In this document: piece by piece, positions 22,975 through 33,562 of the stretch
Position numbering within the stretch: position 1 is the stretch's first letter
Layout of the letters: each line of letters starts with the position of its first letter
NCBI GenBank assembly: GCA_021613535.1
Contig: CP075492.1
Span: 17,298,001 to 17,362,000 of the forward strand
Source of the DNA: Adineta vaga
Lineage: Eukaryota; Rotifera
DNA: 64,000 bases
Reading direction: 5' to 3'
Translations under genes and position numbers: made by a program
Notes under the pieces: generated by a model
What the model was told of the DNA's origin: nothing
The model's database searches: none
What the model saw: only the letters and a program-made list of their open reading frames with translations

Positions 22975-23835
22975 TTTAGCTTTTTATTGAAACGAATAAA
23001 TATTGTGATCTTTGTAATAAATCAGATAATTCTTCAACTATGGTTGAAAGTATTCCTGTATTGAGAATGAGATTATATTCCTCGAAATATCGATTTTAAT
23101 TGTTCGTAAAATAAAAAATAAACCAGGTCAGTCAACCCAACTGCAATATCCGATCAACTTTCGTTGTATTTAGATCGGTTAATGTGATCCAGATCATTGA
23201 AAATGAATTCTATAGATATTGTTTTATCATTCGAAAATATTGCACTATTTTGAATGTATGAAAAAATGTTCGTTTAGACGATACTTTATTCAAAATTATA
23301 TTACATAAATACATTACGACGAAAGAAATCCTTATAAATTCTAAAGAATGATTTAAATATTAGCTAGTATATTATGTCTATCATCTTATCAAAAAGTAGC
23401 GTATGATTATTCGTTTTTTTTTAGAATCAATCTAGTGTATTGTATGATTACTATTAGCGGGGTAGAATACGATAACTTTGAACTATATAATTAAATACAA
23501 CTATCAGCATTGGGGAAAAAGCGGATCCTAGGATCTGAGAGAATCGAGCGTGTGAGGTATAGATGTAGGTAAAGAAAATATACTCTTACACCTTGAATAA
23601 GTCGTCTCTATTCTTCATTATAAGCCTTTTCTTCCCAATGTCAACATTACATCACACACATAGCCTCCAATTTTTTTCCAACTTCTGTGTAAATAAAGAG
23701 GTTGCTTTTTCATTTAATTTTTTTTGCGCAGTAGTCTATAAATAAACTTTTGCTTTCGGATGTTGGAAAGAAATAATCAGTCCGATCGTCTTATATAAAT
23801 CAATTCAGATTCTGTTGTATCAGCATCATTTATTC
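22975..23835. other. intergenic
   Basis: AT-rich spacer between two rightward genes. It contains degenerate palindromic element 6 and a TATA-like AATAAA/TATAAA cluster shortly before the next ATG (around 23740-23800). No gene is seen. Confidence 0.5.
23547..23597. repeat. telomere-like palindromic element 6 (degenerate)
   Basis: GCGTGTGAGGTATAGATGTAGGT, then a spacer, then ACTCTTACACCTTG. It has the architecture of the family but most TGTGGG units are mutated. Weak on its own. Confidence 0.4.
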
Positions 23836-24496
23836 ATGGCCTTCTATCCTGCATTCTTCGTCTATTTTCTCACTTTCTTATGTATTGCAGCTCGCGAACG
23901 TGTTACCTTACCGGATGTTGATCGACAATACATAACAGAAATGTTGAGGGTGGAAAATCCGGATTATACGTTAGTTGAAACAGGCAAACTTATATACGAA
24001 CTGGAAAATTTTTATACTGTTATACGTGATAATCTTTTTGCATGTGGTCCTCCGAAGAAAATTGATGCTGTCTATCATCTACATGTAATCAACACGCGCC
24101 TTTACCGTACGTTTTGTGAAGCAACTTTTGGAAGATTTATTGATCATATTCCCTTCTGGTCTGGTCATGTAAGTTTGTTTCTTTCTGCACGAATACTCGA
24201 ACAGATAGTCGAGTGATTCAAATTAGCTTTTTTTTTAAATTAATCGTATGAATACAATCTCTTTATGCTTATAGCCTACAAGCGACGAACATCAAACTGA
24301 TTGCAGCGATCAATTAAGTCTTTTGGAAGCTCACGGCATCAACGTAACTAGTCCATGTCTTTGGCGAACACCGCAAGCAAAGTGTCGCACTGCTTGTCTT
24401 CATCATCATAAAGAATCACAAACGGCACAAGATGCTCTTGTTAGTGCATCATCACACTATAGAGCCATCGATTCTTCTGTACATGACTCTTTGTAA
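23836..24496 (+). CDS. secreted protein with glycine-rich-domain-like core (DUF1399-type motif)
   Basis: Two exons, 23836-24168 and 24275-24496, with a 106-nt GT-AG intron in phase 0. The product is 184 residues with a signal peptide (AFYPAFFVYFLTFLCIA). The centre, IDAVYHLHVINTRLYRTFCE then FGRFIDHIPFW, fits the conserved D..WH.HI..T..Y..DC...FG.F.HH.P pattern of the glycine-rich domain-containing protein-like family (plants, bacteria, fungi), with Trp replaced by Tyr. The C-terminal exon has four Cys (DCSDQ, SPCLW, KCRTACLHHH), compatible with disulphides in a secreted protein. Upstream of the ATG the frame is open, but the ATG precedes a clean signal peptide. The motif match is from memory. 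The function is unknown. Confidence 0.7.
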
Positions 24497-24975
24497 TTAT
24501 TTCAGACTTTTTCATCGGTTTTCTCTTTAATAATCTCGAACAGAAACATTTTTTTGTGTGTTCATTTTTGAGAAATAATAAAACACGACGTATTTAATTT
24601 AGAATCGTTTGACGCGGTTGCGCATAGGAAAATTCTATATTGTCGTACTCTTGTTTTGAAGCTGAACACAATTGTCATGACTCGCGGATTTCACTGTCTA
24701 GCTTATTTCAATGGACAATATATTTCTATAGTTCATTAAAATAAAATAAACTTTTTTTCCTATTTGTGGTGTTTTCCATCAGTAATTCTTTTCCTTTATT
24801 ATTAGAATGAAGAAATAACGCAATGAAAATCAAATTTGTCGTCAGAAAGTTTCGAAGCATTCAAACGTTATAAATATGATATTTGATGTAGAAAAATCCA
24901 CTTACTATTTTTTTGTATGTTAGAAATATAAAAGTCATGAATTTTCACATATGAAAAGATAAAGTAGGTTTTGGA
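24497..24975. other. intergenic
   Basis: Short AT-rich spacer with AATAAA near 24578 just after the secreted-protein gene. No further feature is seen. Confidence 0.5.
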
Positions 24976-25802
24976 ATGTCTTTAACATTACTCGGTGAAA
25001 GATTAACAGTTGGAATTGGTTCAATATTTTTCGTGACAGATTTTCTAGGAAATGGAATAAATATTGTCATATTTTCTAATAGAAGAATAAATCATCGAAG
25101 TTGTTGTTCGTTTTATTTATTAATTGGATCAATAATAAATATATTATATATTTGTATTATTTTAATTCCTCGTATTGTAACAGCAGCAAATGGAATTGAT
25201 TTAACTCGTACTTCATTAATTTGGTGTAAAATTCGAGTATTATTTACTGGTTCACTTCCACCAATGTCTTTAACTTGTGCATGTTTATCAATAATTGATC
25301 AATATTTATCAACATCAAAGAATATTCATATTCGTCAATATAGTAATATGAAATAACATCAAGAGGATGTAGTGCATCTAATACAATTTATTCGATTTAT
25401 ACCACCATATATCTTACAACTATTAATGGTTTTATTCCGGTGTTTATTTTAATGATATTTGGATGGTTAACTTATAGAAATATTCGTCAAACACAAGTTC
25501 TTGCTCATAGACAAGCAGATCGTCAATTAACGAAAATGATTTTAATGCAAACAATGATTGTTATTCTTAGTAATATAATATATGAAATTAATAATATGTA
25601 TCGTTTTATTACAGCTGGAATAACTAAAGATACAGATAGACAAATTAAGGAGAGTTTTGTTACAACAATTGTTACATTGATTTCTTATTTTTATTCTATT
25701 GGAAGTTTTTACATATTTCTGATTTCATCAAGTCAATTTCGTCAAAAAGTTAAACAACGACTATCGTTTTGCCAAAGAAACAATCAAATCAATCCAACTT
25801 AA
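24976..25802 (+). pseudogene. rhodopsin-like GPCR with TM4 deleted
   Basis: Residues 1-126 give TM1 (VGIGSIFFVTDFLGNGINIV), TM2, and TM3 ending LSIIDQYLSTSKNIHIRQYS. The frame then ends in TAA at 25354-25356. In another frame, from about 25360, GCSASNTIYSIYTTIY followed by FIPVFILMIFGWLTYRNIR gives the second extracellular loop (with the Cys expected to bond to TM3), TM5, the third loop (ADRQLTKMIL) and TM6-TM7 to a TAA at 25802. The 35-40 residues normally forming TM4 are missing, so a deletion of about 110 nt that also shifted frame explains the structure better than an intron (no GT-AG pair joins the halves). Related in sequence to the gene at 58.7-59.7 kb, which shares the IDQY and ADRQL/DKQL features. 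Confidence 0.8.
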
Positions 25803-25850
25803 GGTGTGGATGAAAGGATGAATATTTAACCTTTATCTACACCCACACAC
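25802..25850. repeat. telomere-like palindromic element 7
   Basis: AGGTGTGGATG on the left, then a spacer, then CTACACCCACACACAT. It starts at the last base of the TM4-less GPCR stop codon. Confidence 0.6.
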
Positions 25851-26022
25851 ATATACTAGTTCCATCTGTTTGCAATAAAAATAAAAAATTATTATTGGTT
25901 TATCTTTCTTTCAGCTATAATGACGACGAAATTTCATAATCATCAAAACTTTACTATTAATCAAAACGAAATGTAGCTGTCAATTATACATTATATAGAC
26001 AACGCAACGGAATATAACAAAT

Positions 26023-27305
26023 ATGTCTAAATTTGTTATTTTACCGATAGAACTTATTTATCGAATTCTGGATCAGCAGAATGATTGTACTTTGTTTTTT
26101 TCGATGCAAAATGTCTGTCAACGATTTAACCAAATTCTCAAAACGTACCATCGATATCAGGTAATTCTGATGAAAACAGTTTTTCACTCAAAAACGTTGA
26201 AAAAGTTAAGTTTAACATAGGTATTATCGAGACTTTTTTTCAAAAGTAACCATCATCGCTTTTTTCACTCTGTTTGAGGGTGTGGTTTTTGATTTTGAAG
26301 ACGTTCACATCCACATCGAAATATTGTGCCATGTTTTGCTATTCTAGAAAATCGTTGCATTGGATTTTGGGTACACTGAAATCAGAGTAAAAGGAGCACA
26401 ACACCTAGCCCATGCATTGAAAACAAACATGGTAAGAATCATTGCCTATGTATACACCTATTATCTTCTTCGATTTCATCATGAGCAGACACTCACCACA
26501 CTGAATATACAATCCAATCAAATCGGTGACAGAGGAGCTCATTATATTGCCAATGCATTGACAACAAACACGGTAACATTCATTCTCTATGCACACATCT
26601 CCCCTATTCATATGTTCTATCATAAAATAGATTCTCATTACACTGAATCTCAGTTACAATCATATCAGTGGCGAAGGAATTCAACATCTTAGTCATGCTC
26701 TGCAAATAAATAGGGTAATATTCATTTGTTATAAAGATAACGTCCATCTTTATCTATTTATATATATTAACAGACACTCATTTCACTGGATCTTGGACAT
26801 AACGAAATTGATGACAAAGGAGCTCAACATATTAGCAATGCATTGCAAACAAACACGGTGTTATTGATTCACTATATGCTTACATATGACATATTAATTT
26901 AATTTGTCATAAATTTAGACACTTACTACACTGAATCTCGGATACAATTGGATTGGAGTAAAAGGAGCACAGCATTTTGGCTATTCACTGGAGATAAACA
27001 CGGTAATATTCATTCTCTGTGTACATATTTTATATATTCAGCTATTTAATTATCAATAGGGGCTTACTACATTGAATCTCACTAACAATTGTTTCGGAGT
27101 GAAAGGAGCACAACATATTGTCGATGCATTCGAAACAAACACGGTGACTTTCATTCTCGATGCATCAATCTATCAGCTCTTTCTGTTTCATCATCAACAG
27201 ACACTCTCTTCACTGGAGCTCGGGCGCAACGGAATTCGAGAGGAGGATGTAGAACATTTCAGAAGCGCAGCAGGATCTCCGCTTAGAATGGTACGATGGC
27301 ATTGA
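26023..27305 (+). CDS. F-box/LRR protein 1, exon-modular
   Basis: Eight exons: 26023-26160, 26348-26431, 26489-26572, 26631-26714, 26774-26857, 26919-27002, 27060-27143 and 27201-27305; 248 residues. Exon 1 is an F-box (ILPIELIYRILDQ, VCQRFNQIL). Exons 2-7 are each exactly 84 nt, phase 0, and each encodes one 28-residue leucine-rich repeat of the RNase-inhibitor/NLRC type (TLTTLNIQSNQIGDRGAHYI; others keep the L..L.L..N.I...GAQHI..AL..N pattern). Exon 8 is the last repeat plus a short tail. All introns are GT-AG; introns 2-7 are 57-61 nt and intron 1 is 187 nt and contains a palindromic element. The likely role is substrate recognition for an SCF-type ubiquitin ligase, inferred from domains alone. 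Same plan as the gene at 37.0 kb. Confidence 0.85.
26274..26318. repeat. telomere-like palindromic element 8, inside an intron
   Basis: TTGAGGGTGTGG, then a spacer, then TTCACATCCACATCG. It lies within intron 1 of F-box/LRR gene 1, the only family member I find inside a gene body. Confidence 0.55.
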
Positions 27306-27803
27306 ATGGTATTATTTTTTGAACGAACATCTTTTTATATTGCATTTTTTTATGGTTACAAAGTGTTTGAAGCAATGTATATCAGCTTTTACTCTAAGAA
27401 GTGGATGAGAAATTGTTTTGATTCAGATCATCTTGACGGTGGGTATATATATGAATGGAGAAGATATGCACATGCCCACACCTACCCTGTATGTTATTCA
27501 CCCTCCAAAGTATCCAAAGAAAATTCGAGAACATACCGAAGTTGGAGAAAAAGGCTGGTATAGTCGCCCCTTCACTATACAGTATGATTCCAACAGTAAT
27601 TCAAATCAAAATATATCCGTCTCTGTTCTCCTCACTCTCCTGAAGCCTTCTGATATAAACCATATTGATTGTAGTCTAACGTTGTCTTGAATCTAATGTT
27701 ATACGACACAAGAATGTTTAAACAACTCTCAGTAAACCTTGAGAAAAATGATAAATGTGTGATAGAGATAAGAACAGCATATTCTTACTGCTCTATCTGA
27801 ATA
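27306..27803. other. intergenic
   Basis: Spacer after F-box/LRR gene 1. It contains palindromic element 9; the small ORFs over 27400-27690 have no protein-like features. Confidence 0.5.
27431..27489. repeat. telomere-like palindromic element 9
   Basis: TCTTGACGGTGGGTATA on the left and GCCCACACCTACCC on the right, with the conserved TCTTGA terminus. Confidence 0.6.
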
Positions 27804-28973
27804 ATGCGTATTGTTTTAACTTTTGTTTTTCTGCTTGTTGTTACTTATCAACATGATATTATTTTATTCCATAATAATTCAAATTATTTACGTGGAACGA
27901 ATTATATTCGTTTAATTAATACATCAATGCATGCAACATTTGAACCAAGTCTATATTCTACTTGGAAAATTGAAGATGCATTAACACAAATGGAAAGTTA
28001 TGGATATAATTATGTACGAGTATTTCTTGCTTGTCCTTATTTCTATGCTGGATTCGGACTTTCATCACCTGGTGTTCCGATAAATTATACAAAAAATATT
28101 GTTGATTTTCTTATTCGTGCATCAAATCATAATATATCAGTAATGTTAACAGCTGATTTCAATCCTTTGAATTATCAATCTATTATTGATTCCTATCCAA
28201 TACCAGCAAATGTAACAGGAATCAATTTAATAATCTTTCATCGTGGTCAAATAGCAGCTAAAGCACAATTTCTTCAAGATCTTTTATCTCAAATTAAATT
28301 ATTAAATAGAATTGCGTTCGAAACCATATTTGCTATTGATATTTTCAATGAAATATCAATTTCTGTTCATGAACAACCATTTTCTTTCACTAGTGGATTT
28401 GTTTCTTTCGAAGATATTCTTTATGATATGTCGAAAGGTAATGATCGTCAACAAATGCTTGATATTGCTGGTAATAGTTGGATGGATTCGATAGTTGCAA
28501 CAATCAAATTAATTTCACCAAATATTTCCGTTTCAGCTAGTCTTTTCTCTCCTAATGCTGTTGGTCATGATGGTTTTGATGGTGTTCAAACTCGTCCAGC
28601 AGGTGCTGATGATCGATATCCGTTGAGACCGGCAAGTCTAGTCAAAAGTCTAGCTGACTATATTGATTTACATGTTTATGCCAGTGATAATGCAAAGAAA
28701 GAACTTGAAGGAGCTGCACTCAGTTCTGAAAAACCAATTATAATGGGAGAAACAGGTGCATATACAGGATACTTTTCAAATGCATCTATCGCTGCCTTAG
28801 CAATCAAGAAAGTAATTATTGATAGTTTTGATTATAAATTTAGTGGATGGAGTATTTGGACATGGGATAGTACCGATCAAATACCACGATTTTGGACACT
28901 AACTGAACAAAATAATACACTCAATAATATTTTAGCACCAAATGTATGGCCTTTGGGAAAACTTTCAATGTAA
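27804..28973 (+). CDS. secreted glycoside hydrolase, GH5/cellulase-like
   Basis: A 389-residue intronless ORF with an N-terminal signal peptide (IVLTFVFLLVVTYQ). Clan GH-A features are visible: YNYVRVFLACPYF near the second strand, the acid/base Glu in AIDIFNEIS (N182-E183), DLHVYASD, the predicted nucleophile Glu in PIIMGETGAY (E316), and SGWSIWTWDS near the end. That order is typical of GH5-like endo-glucanases/mannanases acting on beta-linked polysaccharides outside the cell. Numerous N-glycosylation sequons support secretion. No intron, plus a family rich in bacterial and fungal members, suggests ancient acquisition, as reported in general for bdelloid carbohydrate enzymes; substrate cannot be told. 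A hydrophobic repeat element and the decayed coiled-coil gene follow, converging on it. AATAAA-like signal near 29019. Confidence 0.8.
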   Translation: MRIVLTFVFLLVVTYQHDIILFHNNSNYLRGTNYIRLINTSMHATFEPSLYSTWKIEDALTQMESYGYNYVRVFLACPYFYAGFGLSSPGVPINYTKNIVDFLIRASNHNISVMLTADFNPLNYQSIIDSYPIPANVTGINLIIFHRGQIAAKAQFLQDLLSQIKLLNRIAFETIFAIDIFNEISISVHEQPFSFTSGFVSFEDILYDMSKGNDRQQMLDIAGNSWMDSIVATIKLISPNISVSASLFSPNAVGHDGFDGVQTRPAGADDRYPLRPASLVKSLADYIDLHVYASDNAKKELEGAALSSEKPIIMGETGAYTGYFSNASIAALAIKKVIIDSFDYKFSGWSIWTWDSTDQIPRFWTLTEQNNTLNNILAPNVWPLGKLSM

Positions 28974-29041
28974 TCGCAGAATTTGAACTATGTAATTAAG
29001 AAAGATCTATTTTTAAGAATAAAAAGACAAACAAAATAAAA

Positions 29042-29099
29042 TCTTAAGGGTGGGTGTAGTTAAACATGAGTCTATGCTCCTAACACAAACCCACACCCA
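29042..29099. repeat. telomere-like palindromic element 10
   Basis: TCTTAAGGGTGGGTGTAG on the left and CACAAACCCACACCC on the right, in the 137-bp gap between two convergent genes. Confidence 0.75.
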
Positions 29100-29110
29100 A
29101 ATGAATTCCA

Positions 29111-30694
29111 TTATAAAGCTAATAAGTGCTTGATATCATCTATAATCGTTGAGTCATTGTATTGATCAGCTATATGAATAAATTTGATTGCATCTAAGAC
29201 GGCTTTAACCAAAGATTTTGGAAAATGTTCGATTTTTTTCAAACTACTGTTTAATTTGTTACAAATTGAAATGAGTATATCAGATGCAACTCGCAGAACA
29301 TTATATAACTGATTAACTGATTCCGTGGCTTTGTTTTGTGTGAATTCATTTGATTGAAATATTTGATCAAGTTGATTAATAGTAACATTAAATTCTTGAT
29401 CAACTTGATCATATTGCAGTTTGATTGGTTGATATTCGTTCTCTAATATATTTTTCTCCTTTTCTTTGACTGCCAGATATTGACGAACTTTTCTCTTTTC
29501 TCCGAATGGGTTTCTTATAGATCGTGCTTTTAGACTCATTGTAACTTCATTTATTCGTTGATGTAATCGATCTAAATTTTCCTTTGCAATTCTTTCACCG
29601 TCATCAATACGAATTCTCTCTAATTTCCATGAGAACCAAGATCCTGTTTTAACTACACGATATTTCTCCACCATTTGTTCGTAATGTAATATCTGACTTT
29701 TAAGATCTTTCAACTTTTCTTTCATATTTGATCGAGCAGTCTTTGAATCTCGAATTGCAGTATCATAAAATTGTTCTCGATATTTCAGAGATTCGATGGC
29801 GCCATTGATTTCACCTAGACGCGATGTTACATTTGTTAATTCTTTGGAAAGTTGTTCTAATGTAATTTCTAGATTGTCTCACTTCTTTAACAAATCTTTT
29901 GTTTGATCACCGCCTTTTTCAATAAATAGTTGCGAATAAATATCCATGAGGTTTAATCTCGATATTTCGATAAATTCCGAAGATTGGTTAATAAAATTAA
30001 AATTTAGCTGTTCTTTTAAATTCATCAAATAATCTTTATCGTGTTCATTCATACCACGATGTAAAATATGCCAACTTTTAATCACAAACTTAGATAAAAT
30101 AGCACAAGCGTCAGCAAAGCCTACTTTAATTATTTGATTCGTTTTGGAATATGCAGCTGATAAATTCTGTAGATGAGGAATCGATTTTGCCGAAAGCATA
30201 CCAGTTGCATTGTTTATTATATCAGATAGACTTTTGAAGGATCGTAAAATAGTATCATTTTTCGACGATTTGATCGCTTTTTTTATTTTATCCCAATCAC
30301 TTTTGCCGAAAGTAATCGGCAGTTTTTTATGTACGGCTGAAAAATGAAAATCGAAAGTAAACTCTTGATAACTTTTGTTCTACTAAAATTCTTCAAGACT
30401 ATATCTACTTTTCTTTTTGTTCTTCTTCTTTGCTTTAATTGATCGTACGAGTCGACTGCTACGTTTAATATCATTCATTGATGCTTCATCATCTACCCAT
30501 CGATCAGATGATAGCAATTGAATCGTTCGATCAATTTTGTTCCCATCAACAAAAGATTGATTGACTTCTAATTTCCACCTAAGATCACGATTGTTTGACC
30601 TGAAACACGAAGTTGAATTGATTTTGGTATATAAGAGTAGAAGATAAGTAAGAAATGTGAAGTATTGCATTTTAGAATGACGAAGAAGAACCAT
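29111..30694 (-). pseudogene. secreted coiled-coil protein, decayed copy (same frame, three stops)
   Basis: Leftward partner of the gene at 30890-32639. From the shared start (MVLLRHSKMQYFTFLTYLLL at 30694) one frame runs to 29111 without any shift. It is broken by two adjacent TAG codons at 30380-30385 and one TGA at 29879-29881. Residues match the intact copy throughout: VDGNKIDRTIQLLSSD, SRLVRSIKA, IINNATG, FADACAILSKFVIKSWH, then a long helical tail ending IDDIKHLLAL (intact copy IDDIRRLLGIV). At the TGA the intact copy has Arg within LLKQR, consistent with CGA to TGA. Preservation of frame over about 1.6 kb implies that the stops are recent or that they do not abolish function. No introns are needed in this copy. 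Confidence 0.75.
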
Positions 30695-30976
30695 CGATGT
30701 AATACAATTTATAAAATGAGTAAGTAAAATAAAAAGGATTAAATTACGGTAGTATGGGATAAAAATGTTAGTCATGAGATGACATAGGTGTATTGTTTCA
30801 TCTTTTGTTTGTAGATCAATTTTTATTTTGCTTACTCATTTTGATTATCGAAACAAGATAACATTTATTTTATAAATTGTATTACATCGATGGTTCTTCT
30901 TCGTCATTCTAAAATGCAATACTTCACATTTCTTACTTATCTTCTACTCTTATTTACTAAAATCAATTCAACTTCA
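30607..30976. repeat. inverted repeat at the head of a divergent gene pair
   Basis: About 105 bp of the left arm (30607-30712) reappears in reverse complement at 30868-30974 with about three mismatches, covering the 5' flank, start codon and signal-peptide codons of both coiled-coil genes. The spacer is about 155 bp. The arms are far more alike than the bodies of the two genes. Confidence 0.8.
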
Positions 30977-32639
30977 ATCAGCGAAGACGCTCAAATCGAA
31001 AAGTCGAGAGATACATAGAATAAAATATCTATTCAATCGGATTTATTGTTTATGTTTCAGGTCAAACAATCATACTCTAACGTGGAAATTAGAAGTCAAT
31101 CAATCTACTGTTGATGGAAACAAAATTGATCGAACGATTCAACTGTTATCATCTGATCAATGGGCAGATGATGAAGTATCAATGATTGATATTAAACATA
31201 GCAGTCGACTCGTACGATCAATTAAATCAAAGTGGAAAAGGAAGAAAATCATGTGTGTAAGGAAAAAAGGTAAAAGGAATCGCAAGAGAGGAAGAAAACC
31301 AGTAGTACAGCGAAGGATAAACATTCCTCCACAACCATCGGGTAAGATACTAGTATTAACTAAACCTCGTATTTTTCTTCGTTCCCTTTTTGAAATAGTT
31401 ACCCAAACTACAACAGTTACTTTCCCGCCTGGAAATGTGAATATAATAGTCGACTTTATAAAGAATTCAAAAGCACAAAATCAATTGGAAAATTTTAGTA
31501 AAATATCTGATATGATTAACAATTGCACTGGTTTACTCTCGAATGATCATATTTCTATTTTACAAGAGTTAGCTGTTTCGTATGCTCATACAACTAGAGC
31601 TATTAAAGTAAGTTTTGCTGATACATGTGCTATCTTATCGAAATTCGTCGTTAAAGCATATCATGTTATGAAACATTCAATGAACAAAAAAGATGAAGAA
31701 ACTTTACAAAACTTTGAAAAAACATTAAAAATTGATGTTCTTAATCAATTTAATTCATTCGAAAATAGTTCTCGAAATCAATTAATTGAAATCCATTCAA
31801 AGTTATTGATCAAAGCACATGGTGCTAAAATGAAAGCATTACTTAAACAGCGAACTGAAGAAGAAACAAAAGTTGAAACAAAAGCAGAAGAACTTAAGAA
31901 GAAATATGTTGAACTAAGTATTATTCAGACAAATATTGAATCATTACGTTACAATCAAAGTATTCTTGAAAAAGCCATGAATGATTCAGAAAAAGCAAAG
32001 AAATATATAGAAGTAGAAATTCAAAGATTAGAAAATCAAATATCAAGTTATGAACAAAAACTATTGGATCATCGAAATACTCGTACTAAAGAATATCGAA
32101 AATCTTGGATATATTCATGGAAAATACGTGATGTAATCAAGAATAATGGAGAAAGTATAGCACGAGAAAATCTTTATAGATTATTGGATAGAATTCGTAC
32201 TATGAAACATACTATGAAATATTGGTCAAATGAAAATGTCGTAAAACGTCTTACGGTAATTAAATATAATTTGACACGTCTGTTAAATGATAGCAATTCA
32301 CAAGAAAAACTTTATAAAAAATACAATGAATCTTATAATCAAGCTGAAACAAAATTTTTTAAAATCATTAAAGAAATTGAAAGTATAGAAGAAACAACTG
32401 GGACTGTGAATGTAAAGAGTATGGAAGCAATAGATCGTTTAGCTCGTGCTGTTCAAAGTGGACAAGAATCATTTGTAGATGCTTATAGTGCAGTAAGAAG
32501 AATTATTGGTAGTCTCGATCTTAATCCTGATCTTTTGACTCAATCTATTCTATACGCATTACAATTTCTTAGAATGGGTGATGATTACATGAAAACAACA
32601 AGAATCGATGATATTCGACGATTACTTGGAATTGTCTAA
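30890..32639 (+). CDS. secreted coiled-coil protein, intact copy
   Basis: Two exons, 30890-31002 and 31061-32639, with a 58-nt intron (weak donor GTCGAG, strong acceptor TTTCAG); 563 residues. A signal peptide (MQYFTFLTYLLLLF) is followed by a conserved region (VDGNKIDRTIQLLSSD), a very basic linker (KRNRKRGRKPVVQRR) and an alpha-helical region with FADTCAILSKFVVKAYHVM. Then comes a long coiled coil, about residues 295-440 (EEETKVETKAEELKKKYVEL and onward), and a C-terminal helix bundle ending IDDIRRLLGIV. I do not recognise a named family. The all-helical secreted architecture is seen, but no enzymatic motif. It forms a head-to-head pair with the decayed copy. The ORF could also begin at the internal Met at 31182, but then the signal peptide shared with the other copy would be lost. 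Confidence 0.7.
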
Positions 32640-32716
32640 GTTCAATTCCGGCATTTCTTTTCTTTTCCTATTCATCACATTTTATTGATTTTAAATTTAT
32701 TGTTCAATAAATATAA

Positions 32717-33289
32717 TTATGCATGATTATCTACATTCAGATGAACTCTTTCACATTTTTGAATATGTTGCTCACACCCTAAATTATTCGGTGGTAATCC
32801 TTGTTTAGCCATGTGTTGAAGTTGTTCAAGCCAATGTTGATGTTGAGTATACATTCGACGAGGAAAAAAGAATTTACTTAATCGTGCAACTAAACCATGT
32901 TGACTTTCTTCTGTAATGACATAACAATTGTTTTCATCTCGTGGTATAATTATCCAGGCATGATAGACATATAAACCTAATAAACCACGTGCATCCCAAG
33001 CAATTCTTTCACCTTCAATATATTCACGTACTTGAGATGTTAAATTTACACCAAATGTACGCCAAGTAAAACGAGTATTTTCACGAAGTATTGATGATTC
33101 TTTATCGGTAATAAAATTCACATTCTGTGAATTATTATAATACGTTGGCCACAGACGAGCATGTACAAGCCATGACCATACATTTACAGCTGACGCTGCT
33201 ATTTCTAGTTCGTTTTTGACATGTACTGCACATCTATTTGGCTGAAATTCGATCGGCCAATTTACTGTTGTTTGTTCAGTATTTTGCAT
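32717..33289 (-). CDS. SRPBCC (START/polyketide-cyclase-like) protein
   Basis: A 190-residue intronless ORF. The pattern starts with VHVKNELEIAASAVNVWSWL (beta strand then helix after a phase of substrate-cavity entry), LWPTYYNNSQNV, then alternating strands (FTWRTFGVNLTSQVREYIEG, RIAWDARG) and a long C-terminal helix (YTQHQHWLEQLQHMAKQG). This is the helix-grip fold of SRPBCC proteins, which bind hydrophobic ligands. The length is normal for the superfamily and no signal peptide is seen, so it is probably cytosolic. Relatives are frequent in bacteria and fungi, and lack of introns is compatible with lateral origin. Its 3' end converges on the coiled-coil gene 77 bp away. The ligand is not predictable. 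Confidence 0.75.
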   Translation of the reverse strand: MQNTEQTTVNWPIEFQPNRCAVHVKNELEIAASAVNVWSWLVHARLWPTYYNNSQNVNFITDKESSILRENTRFTWRTFGVNLTSQVREYIEGERIAWDARGLLGLYVYHAWIIIPRDENNCYVITEESQHGLVARLSKFFFPRRMYTQHQHWLEQLQHMAKQGLPPNNLGCEQHIQKCERVHLNVDNHA

Positions 33290-33440
33290 ATAGAATAGAG
33301 AATATACACGTGTGTCTTTTTATCAACTGAAAATGAAGAATAAAAAAATAATATGTAAATATTCTTATCACATGTATTAAACTTCAAATAATATAATTCA
33401 TCAACAACGACTAAGGTATATAGTAACAGTATAATTCGTC

Positions 33441-33466
33441 ATTTTCTTTCTTTCTTTCTTTCTCCA
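33441..33466. repeat. TTTC microsatellite
   Basis: About six copies of TTTC between the SRPBCC gene and the LRAT gene. Confidence 0.8.
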
Positions 33467-33562
33467 GTCCATGAAAGACAAGCTTCGTAATAGTATATTA
33501 AATACCGAATAATATTTGGCAAAGAACGAGAGAGACTTCACTCTTGAGATTGGAGAATGAAG

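Noticed and set aside
29879-30199. Independent 106-aa gene
   Set aside because: It is the middle part of the decayed coiled-coil copy, in the same frame as both neighbours.
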